DNA from: Pseudomonadaceae bacterium UBA5811
GTDB taxonomy: Bacteria; Pseudomonadota; Gammaproteobacteria; Pseudomonadales; Pseudomonadaceae
Length of the DNA stretch: 7,480 nt
Assembly (NCBI GenBank): GCA_002417905.1
Contig: DIDB01000116.1
Location: 1 to 7,480, forward strand
Reading direction: 5' to 3'
The notes beneath the pieces are model-generated. The model was given only the letters and a program-made list of their open reading frames with translations, was not told the DNA's origin and made no database searches. Every line of letters begins with the position of its first letter. Position 1 is the first letter of the stretch. The translations under genes and the position numbers were made by a program. Positions 1 through 7,480 of the stretch are shown here, in pieces.

Positions 1-464
1 AGTTCATTCCCGGGGCTATTCAGCGCCCGCAAGTCCTCGTGGGTGATCTCCACCAGCTTCTGGTTGCTGAATTTAGGCTTCAGCTCGCGCTCGTAGATTG
101 AACGGCGCATGTCGCGGCTGGAGTCAGCCATCTGGTAGCCACGCAGCCACTTTTCCGCCCACGCCCCGAACGTCTCCGCATCCTTGATGCGGGCCTTGTC
201 CCGCGCCTTCTCTTTGGCCGGCGACTTCCCGGCCGCGATCATCTTCTTGGCCTCGCCCAACCGCTCGCGGGCTTCCGCAAGGGTGATGCCGCCAACGCCA
301 TAGCGGCCGAAGGTGATGGTCTCCTGCCGGACGTGGATCGAGTAGTTGTAGCGGAACGAGATCGCCCCGGCGGGCGTGACGGCCACATAGAGGCCGTCAC
401 GGTCGTTTTCCTTGTAGAGCTTGTCCCTCGGCTTGAGGTTACGCAGCTTGGTATCGGTCAGCAT
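1..464 (-). CDS. Tyrosine recombinase / island integrase, N-terminal part (partial, possibly disrupted)
   Basis: The reading frame opens with ATG at 464 on the minus strand and stays open for 154 codons to the window edge. Residues about 1-90 (MLTDTKLRNLKP, then DRDGLYVAV, FRYNY, TFGRYG, LAEAR) match the arm-DNA-binding domain of P4-type island integrases (DUF4102 type). From about residue 97 (TFGAWAEKWL) to LVEITHEDLRAL (about 137-148) it follows the core-binding SAM-like domain. The catalytic domain with the R-H-R-Y residues would lie outside the window. Such enzymes integrate and excise genomic islands or prophages at tRNA or conserved-gene 3' ends. The gene reads away from guaA and starts about 300 bases from its 3' end, the expected position for an integrase at a guaA-integrated element. 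A weak purine stretch (GGGCGAGAACC) precedes the ATG. After Leu148 the sequence (NSPGNE) no longer resembles the family, so the gene may be interrupted near position 22. The family call is firm; intactness is unknown. Confidence 0.88.
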   Translation of the reverse strand, partial: MLTDTKLRNLKPRDKLYKENDRDGLYVAVTPAGAISFRYNYSIHVRQETITFGRYGVGGITLAEARERLGEAKKMIAAGKSPAKEKARDKARIKDAETFGAWAEKWLRGYQMADSSRDMRRSIYERELKPKFSNQKLVEITHEDLRALNSPGNE

Positions 465-488
465 GGTTCTCGCCCTGATTCAGCTCAA

Positions 489-592
489 ATACCATGATCT
501 GCAACCAGCCAATTCTTGCGTAAAAACACAATAAAATCATTATGTTACGACATATAAACACCATGATCACCAGAAAGGTGGCTACATGGTAT
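489..592. repeat. Three copies of an A(T/C)ACCATG motif in the integrase upstream region
   Basis: ATACCATGATC lies at 489-499 on the plus strand, ACACCATGATC at 558-568 on the plus strand, and ATACCATG in opposite orientation at 592-585. The first two share the nine bases ACCATGATC exactly. Repeated short sites just upstream of an integrase and beside an attachment site are typical of arm-type recombinase sites or of operators for an excisionase/integrase regulator. That role is inferred from position only; the repeats themselves are directly visible. Confidence 0.45.
560..590. repeat. 31-base imperfect inverted repeat
   Basis: ACCATG (560-565) pairs with CATGGT (585-590), and the inner CACC (568-571) pairs with GGTG (577-580) around an AGAAA loop, leaving a small asymmetric internal gap. 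The dyad lies about 100 bases upstream of the integrase ATG. It may be a regulator-binding site or part of the attachment region. No run of T follows on either strand, so it is not an intrinsic terminator. Confidence 0.5.
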
Positions 593-688
593 CGATGGCA
601 TCTAAGCATTCAATGCCATTCATCATGCCATGAAAAAAACAGTGCTTGGCGATGCCAAAGATTGCCGGCTAGTGCCGGACATAATCAC

Positions 689-714
689 AAAAAAGCCCGC
701 AGCGACGCGGGCTT
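689..714 (-). terminator. Intrinsic terminator downstream of guaA
   Basis: Read on the minus strand, an 8-base-pair GC-rich stem (AAGCCCGC / GCGGGCTT, 707-714 with 693-700, loop 701-706) is followed directly by six T. It starts 48 bases past the guaA stop codon and is well placed to end the guaBA transcript before the integrase. If an element is integrated at the guaA 3' end, this terminator is probably supplied by the element rather than being the ancestral guaA terminator. Confidence 0.88.
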
Positions 715-761
715 AGGTGTGTTCTCGTGCTACTCGGTGCCAGCCGGTACCAAACGCCGAA

Positions 762-800
762 TCACTCCCACTCGATGGTCGCTGGAGGCTTGCTGGAAAC
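762..800. other. Candidate attachment site (attL/attR) at the guaA 3' end
   Basis: The last dozen codons of guaA (encoding [11 protein letters not shown] and stop) are strongly conserved in bacteria and are an established integration target for islands and integrative conjugative elements carrying tyrosine recombinases. Here the guaA end is intact and a matching integrase lies just beyond it, the geometry left when an element carries its own copy of the target 3' end. The second copy would be at the far end of the element, outside the window, so the exact crossover limits cannot be set; the span given is only the likely region. Confidence 0.45.
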
Positions 801-2342
801 ATCGTAAGTAACCCGGGAAATGCCTTCGATTTCGTTGATGATCCGGTTGGAGACCTTTTCCAGCAGGTCATAGGGCAGATGAGCCCAGCGGGCGGTCATA
901 AAATCGATGGTTTCCACAGCACGCAGGGCCACCACCCACGCATAACGGCGGCCATCTCCAACCACCCCTACAGATCTGACAGGCTGGAACACTACAAAAG
1001 CCTGGCTGACCTTGTGATACCAGCCCGCATTGTGCAGTTCTTCAATAAATATATGATCAGCCAGCCGCAACAGATCAGCGTATTCTTTTTTCACCTCACC
1101 CAGAATCCGTACGCCAAGCCCCGGACCCGGGAAGGGATGACGATAGACCATGTCATAGGGCAACCCCAGCTCCAGGCCGATTTTGCGCACCTCATCCTTG
1201 AACAGCTCGCGCAACGGCTCGACCAGTTTCAGTTTCATATCTTCAGGCAGCCCGCCCACATTGTGGTGAGACTTGATGACATGGGCCTTGCCGGTCCTCG
1301 CTCCGGCTGATTCGATGACATCCGGGTAGATCGTGCCCTGGGCCAGAAACTGGATATTGTCCAGCCGGGAGGCCTCGGCATCGAAAACGTCAATAAAGGT
1401 CCGGCCGATGATCTTGCGCTTTTTCTCAGGATCGGCCTCACCGGCCAAGTTGCCCAAGAACTGTGCCTCAGCATCGGCCCGGATCACCCGGACCCCCATG
1501 TTCTCGGCGAACATGGCCATCACCTGGTCTCCTTCCTGATAGCGCAGCAGGCCGTTGTCCACAAAAACGCAGGTCAGCTGATCACCAATGGCCCGATGCA
1601 GCAGCGCCGCAACCACTGAAGAATCCACACCACCCGACAGGCCCAGCAATACCCGGGCATTACCCACCTGGGCACGGATCTGGGCCATGCTGTCTTCGAC
1701 AATATTGGCCGGAGTCCACAAGGCCTGACACTGGCAGATATCCAGCAGGAAACGCGACAGGATCCGCCCGCCCTGCCGGGTATGGGTCACTTCCGGGTGG
1801 AACTGGACGCCATACCAGTGACGCTGCTCATCGCCCATGGCGGCAATGGCACAACTGGCCGTACTGGCCAGCACCTTGAAGCCCGGGGGCAGTGCGGAGA
1901 CTTTGTCACCATGACTCATCCAGACATCCAGCCCCAGCAGACCATCACCGTCCACGTGGTCCTCAATGCCTTCGAACAGGCCACTTTTACCCACCAGGTC
2001 AACCCGTGCATAGCCAAACTCGCGGACCGGCGAGCTTTCAACCCGCCCGCCCCACTGGGCAGCCATGGTCTGCATGCCGTAGCAGATACCCAGTACCGGA
2101 ATATCCAGTTCGAAAACCGCCTGCGGTGCCCGGGGGCTGCCTTCAGCCTGTACCGACTCGGGACCACCGGCCAGGATAATGCCACGCGGCGCAAAGGCCC
2201 GAATGGCCTCGTCGCTTATATCAAAGGGATGCAGCTCACAATACACCCCGATTTCCCGGACCCGCCTGGCAATCAGCTGGGTGTACTGGGAGCCAAAATC
2301 CAGGATCAGGATGCGATGGGCATGAATATCAGGCTGGGACAT
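762..2342 (-). CDS. guaA: GMP synthase (glutamine-hydrolysing)
   Basis: This cytoplasmic enzyme amidates XMP to GMP using ATP and ammonia released from glutamine, the last step of guanine nucleotide synthesis. The 526 residues match the usual length (525 in E. coli). Residues about 10-205 form the class I glutamine amidotransferase domain, with the nucleophile Cys87 in GICYGMQ and its partners His182 and Glu184 in FHPEV. The ATP-pyrophosphatase domain follows, with the P-loop SGGVDS at 236-241. The C-terminal dimerisation/XMP-binding domain contains [12 protein letters not shown] (401-412) and ends with the characteristic [10 protein letters not shown]. The start is fixed by the N-terminal match ([19 protein letters not shown]) and by a good ribosome-binding site (GAGGAAAG) about 5 bases before ATG. 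It is the second gene of guaBA, 109 bases after guaB. All key residues are present and nothing suggests loss of function despite the adjacent mobile element. Confidence 0.98.
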   Translation of the reverse strand: MSQPDIHAHRILILDFGSQYTQLIARRVREIGVYCELHPFDISDEAIRAFAPRGIILAGGPESVQAEGSPRAPQAVFELDIPVLGICYGMQTMAAQWGGRVESSPVREFGYARVDLVGKSGLFEGIEDHVDGDGLLGLDVWMSHGDKVSALPPGFKVLASTASCAIAAMGDEQRHWYGVQFHPEVTHTRQGGRILSRFLLDICQCQALWTPANIVEDSMAQIRAQVGNARVLLGLSGGVDSSVVAALLHRAIGDQLTCVFVDNGLLRYQEGDQVMAMFAENMGVRVIRADAEAQFLGNLAGEADPEKKRKIIGRTFIDVFDAEASRLDNIQFLAQGTIYPDVIESAGARTGKAHVIKSHHNVGGLPEDMKLKLVEPLRELFKDEVRKIGLELGLPYDMVYRHPFPGPGLGVRILGEVKKEYADLLRLADHIFIEELHNAGWYHKVSQAFVVFQPVRSVGVVGDGRRYAWVVALRAVETIDFMTARWAHLPYDLLEKVSNRIINEIEGISRVTYDVSSKPPATIEWE

Positions 2343-2376
2343 GAACTTTCCTCGGAAAACAGCAGAACGCTGAATG

Positions 2377-2434
2377 CCAGAGGCTGATGCCTTGCTCCGG
2401 AACGCTGTCCCGGCATCAGGTCACCAGCCTCTGG
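2377..2434 (-). promoter_or_regulatory. Long intercistronic hairpin between guaB and guaA
   Basis: CCAGAGGCTG (2377-2386) is perfectly complementary to CAGCCTCTGG (2425-2434). Next to it, CTGATGCC (2384-2391) is complementary to GGCATCAG (2412-2419). The two stems share CTG (2384-2386), so the structure is one long hairpin of about 15 pairs with an 8-base bulge that can sit in alternative positions. In the guaBA mRNA it lies between the guaB stop and the guaA ribosome-binding site. No T run follows, so it is not a classical terminator. It may influence mRNA processing, stability or the guaB:guaA ratio; these roles are inferred. Confidence 0.6.
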
Positions 2435-2451
2435 TTCTGTAAAAGAGAGAA

Positions 2452-4413
<1,962 letters not shown>

Positions 4414-4992
4414 TCAGCCGACATTAACCCCGAAAGACAAAGCCAGTGGCCGCAGTCCGCCAGCAAAACCCTGGCCAATGGCCTTGAACTTCCATTCGTC
4501 GTTATGACGGTACACCTCACCAAAGATCATTGCGGTTTCCAGCGAAGCATCTTCGGACAGATCATAACGGGCCACTTCCCGGCCATCAGCCTTGTTCACC
4601 ACCCGGATAAAGGCATTGGCTACCTGACCAAAGCTCTGGCGCCGGGTCTCAGCCTCATGGATGGTCACTGCAAATACCAGCTTTTTAACTGCCGGAGCCA
4701 GCGCATTCAGCCGGACGTTAACCTGCTCGTCATCTCCTGCACCCTCACCAGAGCGGTTGTCACCCAGATGCTCAACACTGCCATCGGCCGATACCCGGTT
4801 GTTGTAGAAAATAAAACTGCCGTCATCCAGTACCCGGCCCTCTTCGCCCACAATAAAAACCGAAGCATCCAGGTCAAACGCGGCGCCATCTGTCGCCCGG
4901 GCATCCCAGCCCAGCCCTACCGTGATTTCGCTCAGACCGGGAGCTTCCTTGGACAGGGATACGTTACCCCCTTTGCTCAGACTGACTGCCAT
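4414..4992 (-). CDS. terE: TerD-family protein, TerE-like
   Basis: The product has 192 residues, the usual length for TerD/TerE. It opens with [20 protein letters not shown] and shows the family hallmarks in order: GLGWDAR (26-32), the acidic FDLDAS (39-44), IFYNN (61-65), GDNRSGEG (77-84), GDDE (86-89), [10 protein letters not shown] (121-130), YDLSEDAS (143-150) and the C-terminal [20 protein letters not shown]. The acidic clusters correspond to the calcium-binding sites known in TerD. Stretches such as [23 protein letters not shown] and the FGVNV ending resemble TerE more than TerD, but this assignment is from memory. The family acts in tellurite resistance and general envelope or stress responses; the mechanism is unsettled. 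The frame extends upstream to 5079, but ATG at 4992 fits the family and has AGAGGA about 8 bases before it. It lies 55 bases after terZ and is probably cotranscribed. Confidence 0.93.
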   Translation of the reverse strand: MAVSLSKGGNVSLSKEAPGLSEITVGLGWDARATDGAAFDLDASVFIVGEEGRVLDDGSFIFYNNRVSADGSVEHLGDNRSGEGAGDDEQVNVRLNALAPAVKKLVFAVTIHEAETRRQSFGQVANAFIRVVNKADGREVARYDLSEDASLETAMIFGEVYRHNDEWKFKAIGQGFAGGLRPLALSFGVNVG

Positions 4993-5047
4993 GCTGCAAT
5001 TCCTCTTTTTTCTGTTTTCTGTCTGTACGGTGATTTGCCCGCCCGGC

Positions 5048-5635
5048 TCAGGAGGCAGCAACAGCCTCGCCTGCTTCACCTAACAGGCTTTCGACCGTAT
5101 TGCCCCGGCTCAGCTTGCCGATGGCCGTAAAGTTCCAGCCCTCTGCCGAGCGGCTCAGGCTGGCCATGATAACGCCGGTATGCGGTCCCTTTTCTGACAG
5201 GGCAAACCGGGCCAGCTCCCGGTTCTGCTGGTCCATGATCCGGCAGTAGGCATTGGCCACCATTTCGAACGTCTGGCCCGTAAAGGAGTTCACGGTAAAC
5301 ACCAGATAGCTGACATGGAAGGGCAGCCGCTCCAGATTGACCTGGATTACCTCATCATCACCACTGCCCTCACCCGTCCGGTTATCGCCGGAATGGGTCA
5401 CGCTGCCATCCTTGGACTCCAGCTGGCGGAACCAGACCAGATCCACAGGCTGGCGGGAAGCATCCAGCAGGATGCAGGAAGCATCCAGATCAATTTTCCC
5501 GCCGCCCAGCAGCCGGTCCAGCAGGCCTTTGGGCTGCTCCGGATCCCAGCCCAGCCCCATGCGCACCTGCTGCAGGCCGGTGCCAGCCGTTTTGTCCAGA
5601 GAAATGGTCTGCTGTTTGGCCAGACTGATTGCCAT
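5048..5635 (-). CDS. terZ: TerD-family protein, TerZ-like
   Basis: The product has 195 residues, close to TerZ of the ter operons. It contains MGLGWDP (26-32), a Gly-rich insertion [17 protein letters not shown] (37-53) typical of TerZ, VWFRQL (67-72), [13 protein letters not shown] (83-95), [18 protein letters not shown] (115-132), [10 protein letters not shown] (141-150) and [20 protein letters not shown] (154-173). Its role, as for relatives, is in tellurite/stress resistance with probable calcium binding; the exact biochemistry is unknown. The start at 5635 is set by the family N-terminus and a strong ribosome-binding site (AAGGAG, 7 bases away). The frame stays open for about 1.2 kb further upstream, but that part is antisense to xseA and spurious. 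It heads a two-gene unit with terE and is divergent from xseA. The usual ter partners (TerA, B, C, D) are not in the window. Confidence 0.94.
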   Translation of the reverse strand: MAISLAKQQTISLDKTAGTGLQQVRMGLGWDPEQPKGLLDRLLGGGKIDLDASCILLDASRQPVDLVWFRQLESKDGSVTHSGDNRTGEGSGDDEVIQVNLERLPFHVSYLVFTVNSFTGQTFEMVANAYCRIMDQQNRELARFALSEKGPHTGVIMASLSRSAEGWNFTAIGKLSRGNTVESLLGEAGEAVAAS

Positions 5636-5745
5636 AAGAAAACTCCTTGCTATACAGGTGCCCGGAAGGCGCAGGGCCGTCAGTGTGCCTGATCTGGCCC
5701 GCCAGAACGCCGGGAATCGTTTCAAGCTCTTTCGTGACAGGAGAA

Positions 5746-5773
5746 ACAATAGCAGGCACGGACCGGCTGACCA
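5746..5773 (-). promoter_or_regulatory. Candidate promoter for terZ-terE
   Basis: On the minus strand, TGGTCA (5773-5768) and TATTGT (5751-5746) are 16 bases apart, and the -10 box is preceded by TGC, an extended -10 element. The transcript would begin near 5739 and carry a leader of about 100 bases before terZ. Both boxes deviate from consensus, so this is only the best candidate in the 180-base divergent gap between terZ and xseA. Confidence 0.35.
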
Positions 5774-5777
5774 GGCC

Positions 5778-5808
5778 TGATAGGCAGGACCGTACATTCC
5801 GCCTATCA
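5778..5808. promoter_or_regulatory. Inverted repeat immediately upstream of xseA
   Basis: TGATAGGC (5778-5785) and GCCTATCA (5801-5808) are perfect inverted copies separated by 15 bases, and GGA (5787-5789) can also pair with TCC (5798-5800). The right arm ends 7 bases before the xseA ATG. It could be an operator or a leader hairpin affecting xseA translation initiation. Function is inferred from position only. Confidence 0.45.
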
Positions 5809-5815
5809 TGGCGTC

Positions 5816-7192
5816 ATGCCAGCACCACAGTCCCTGCCCGCTACCCTCAGTGTCAGCCAGCTCAACCGCCAGGCCCGCCACTTGCTGGAGGACGTATTTG
5901 GCGAACTGCGGGTTGAGGGAGAGCTTTCCGGGCTGTCCAGGCCCAGCTCTGGTCATGTCTATTTCACCCTGAAAGATGCCACCGCCCAGGTCCGCTGTGC
6001 CCTGTTCCGCCACCAGGCGCTTCGGCTTCATACCCCACTGCGGGACGGGCTGGCCATCCAGGTACAGGGCCGTCTGTCGCTGTTCGAGACCCGGGGTGAT
6101 TACCAGCTGATTGTCAGCCAGCTGGAGCCGGCCGGTGAAGGTGCCCTGCGCCAGGCGTTTGAAACCCTGAAAATCCGGCTGACGGCCGAAGGACTGTTTA
6201 CCGCCGGACGCAAACGCCCCCTGCCCGAACATCCCCGGCGAATCGGCATTATTACCTCCCCCACCGGAGCGGCCATTCGCGACATCATCAGTGTTTTCGC
6301 CCGACGGGCACCGCAGATTGAACTGCTGCTGATTCCCAGCTCGGTGCAGGGCCGGGAGGCGGCAGGACGACTGGTACAGGCACTGGCCCTGGCGGATCGT
6401 CAGGGGCTGGATGCCCTGATCCTGGGCCGGGGTGGTGGCTCGCTGGAAGACCTCTGGTGTTTCAACGAGGAGGCCGTCGCCCGAGCTATTGCAGCCTGCC
6501 AGACCCCCGTGGTCAGCGCGGTCGGCCATGAAACCGATGTATCCATCAGTGATTTTGTCGCTGACCTGCGGGCTCCCACCCCCTCGGCTGCCGCAGAAAT
6601 ACTGTCCCCGGACCAGCGAAAGCTGCAGCAGCAACTGGCCGGACTGCAGCAACGGCTGATTCTGGGCCAGCAGGCGCAACTGACCCGGGCACAGCTGCAG
6701 CTCAGGGACATCAGCAGCCCGTTGCGCCACCCGCTCCAGCAGATTGGCCAGTATCGCCAGCAGACACGACAGCTGGAACAGCGGCTGCAACAGGCCAGGC
6801 AGCGCCGGCTGGAAAGGGCCTGGCAGACCCTGCAACAGCTGGAAATCCGCCTGCGAAACCTGACACCCCGGCAGCAGCTGAAACAGCTGAAACAGCAGCA
6901 GGCAGCGCTGGCCCAGCGCCTTGAGCAGGCCATTCGCACCCGGCTGGAACGTCAGCAGCAGCAGCTCCGGCAGCTGGGCCTGTTACTGCACGGCGTCAGC
7001 CCGCTGGCCACCCTGACGCGTGGCTACAGTATCCTTCAGGATGCACAGGGGCAGATTATCCGCCGCCCGGACCAGGTGCAGCCGGGCCAGACCCTGCAGG
7101 CCCGGCTGGCCACCGGCAGCCTGCAACTGCAGGTCGCTGGAGAACTACAGGGGCAACACCTCCAGAAAGGTGCCCGCCGGCACGCTGGCTAG
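5816..7192 (+). CDS. xseA: Exodeoxyribonuclease VII large subunit
   Basis: XseA, with several copies of the small subunit XseB, forms exonuclease VII, which degrades single-stranded DNA from both ends in repair. The 458 residues compare with 456 in E. coli. The N-terminal OB-fold (about 10-105) includes LSVSQLNRQAR, GELSGLSRPSSGHVYFTLKD and QVRCALFR. The catalytic domain shows RRIGIITSPTGAAIRDI (141-157), GRGGGSLEDLWCFNEE (204-219) and VSAVGHETDVSISDFVADLRAPTPSAAAE (233-261). Residues about 264-388 form a very Gln-rich coiled coil, the part that binds XseB. The C-terminal region has HGVSPLATLTRGYSIL (392-407). No alternative in-frame ATG, GTG or TTG lies between the upstream stop and 5816, and the N-terminus matches the family. 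No clear ribosome-binding site precedes the ATG. The last 48 bases overlap the convergent moeA-like gene. Confidence 0.97.
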   Translation: MPAPQSLPATLSVSQLNRQARHLLEDVFGELRVEGELSGLSRPSSGHVYFTLKDATAQVRCALFRHQALRLHTPLRDGLAIQVQGRLSLFETRGDYQLIVSQLEPAGEGALRQAFETLKIRLTAEGLFTAGRKRPLPEHPRRIGIITSPTGAAIRDIISVFARRAPQIELLLIPSSVQGREAAGRLVQALALADRQGLDALILGRGGGSLEDLWCFNEEAVARAIAACQTPVVSAVGHETDVSISDFVADLRAPTPSAAAEILSPDQRKLQQQLAGLQQRLILGQQAQLTRAQLQLRDISSPLRHPLQQIGQYRQQTRQLEQRLQQARQRRLERAWQTLQQLEIRLRNLTPRQQLKQLKQQQAALAQRLEQAIRTRLERQQQQLRQLGLLLHGVSPLATLTRGYSILQDAQGQIIRRPDQVQPGQTLQARLATGSLQLQVAGELQGQHLQKGARRHAG

Positions 7193-7480
7193 CGGCTCCG
7201 GCAGGCGCACCAGTACCTCGCACTGAGCCAGATTGGCCAGGGATGCCGAGCCCTGCCCCCCAAGAATCCGCACGGTGGGTGGGCTCATATCCCGGCACAA
7301 ACCCCCGCGCACATACTCTTCCCGCCCAGCCTTGCGCCGGAAATCCTCTGCCAGCGGCAGGTGCAGAAAGTCCGGCAGGGCCCTGACCAGTCCGGACAGG
7401 CGATTAATGGCCGGAATCAGGAACAGCTCGGCGCACACCAGCGTGGATACCGGATTGCCGGGCAGGCCCAGAAATGCCGC
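7145..7480 (-). CDS. moeA: Molybdopterin molybdenumtransferase, C-terminal part (partial)
   Basis: The frame enters from the right edge and ends at a TAG whose complement is at 7145-7147. It encodes 111 visible residues. The segment begins AAFLGLPGNPVSTLVCAELF, matching the conserved GLPGNPVS motif of the MoeA/gephyrin E catalytic domain, which inserts molybdate into adenylylated molybdopterin. It continues with FLIPAINRLSG, GREEYVRGGL, and then GQGSASLANLAQCEVLVRLPE and PAGTFLEVLPL, which fit the C-terminal MoeA domain IV. The N-terminal two thirds lie outside the window. The gene converges on xseA, with 48 shared bases at the two 3' ends. Paralogues of MoeA exist in some genomes, so the exact one cannot be told from this part. 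Confidence 0.9.
   Translation of the reverse strand, partial: AAFLGLPGNPVSTLVCAELFLIPAINRLSGLVRALPDFLHLPLAEDFRRKAGREEYVRGGLCRDMSPPTVRILGGQGSASLANLAQCEVLVRLPEPLASVPAGTFLEVLPL

Larger units (their letters stand above)
465..761. other. Gene-free spacer between integrase and guaA
   Basis: These 297 bases hold no convincing gene. The 480-690 part is visibly richer in A and T than the neighbouring genes, which is common for the regulatory and attachment-site end of a mobile element. It contains the integrase leader, three copies of an ACCATG motif, an inverted repeat around 560-590, several TGCC-centred short repeats (613-678) and an intrinsic terminator (689-714). No promoter for the integrase could be called with confidence. 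A short plus-strand open frame runs through here into the antisense of guaA, but it has no family resemblance and is taken as chance. Confidence 0.7.

Noticed and set aside
542..811. Plus-strand 89-codon frame in the integrase-guaA spacer
   Set aside because: It has no recognisable domain, passes through the terminator and ends antisense in guaA; it could be an excisionase only by position, and the sequence does not support that.
717..1310. Plus-strand open frame of 197 codons over the guaA 3' half
   Set aside because: Antisense shadow of guaA with no recognisable motif.
4993..5079. N-terminal extension of the terE-like gene to 5079
   Set aside because: It overlaps the terZ end and adds residues without family match; the start at 4992 gives the conserved [13 protein letters not shown] with a good ribosome-binding site.
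5636..6835. Open minus-strand frame of about 400 codons continuing upstream of terZ, antisense to xseA
   Set aside because: The residues beyond the TerZ start match no family and mirror the Gln/Leu-rich xseA codons; terZ has its own start and strong ribosome-binding site at 5635.

Overview
The window looks like a chromosomal segment of a GC-rich gammaproteobacterium. The evidence is the gene order around guaBA and xseA (the exonuclease VII large-subunit gene lies divergently upstream of guaBA in many gammaproteobacteria) and housekeeping proteins whose lengths and motifs match the Escherichia coli and Pseudomonas type. Genus cannot be fixed from the sequence alone.

Layout, left to right. (1) Positions 1-464, minus strand: N-terminal part of a tyrosine recombinase (P4-type phage/island integrase), running off the left edge. 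Its similarity to the family appears to stop about 20 bases before the edge, where the sequence resembles an insertion-sequence end. (2) Positions 465-761: a gene-free, AT-richer spacer with several short direct and inverted repeats and a clear intrinsic terminator. It separates the integrase from the 3' end of guaA, a known integration hotspot, so the window probably holds one end of an integrated island. (3) Positions 762-3921, minus strand: guaB-guaA, the two enzymes that turn IMP into XMP and then GMP, with a strong sigma70-type promoter in front of guaB and a long intercistronic hairpin. (4) Positions about 4002-4413: a 412-base stretch with no recognisable gene. (5) Positions 4414-5635, minus strand: a two-gene terZ-terE-like cassette of TerD-family stress/tellurite-resistance proteins, lying between guaB and xseA. 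(6) Positions 5816-7192, plus strand: xseA. (7) Positions 7145-7480, minus strand: the C-terminal part of a MoeA-type molybdenum cofactor enzyme, convergent with xseA and overlapping it by 48 bases.

The guaBA operon and xseA are core functions (purine synthesis; DNA repair). Two accessory features sit on either side of guaBA: an integrase/attachment-site arrangement downstream and an orphan Ter pair upstream. I do not see a clearly new system in the window. The parts most worth checking are the guaA-anchored island end with its possible disrupted integrase, the repeat-rich integrase-guaA spacer, the orphan ter pair, and several unexplained dyads (guaB promoter, guaB-guaA intercistron, xseA leader).
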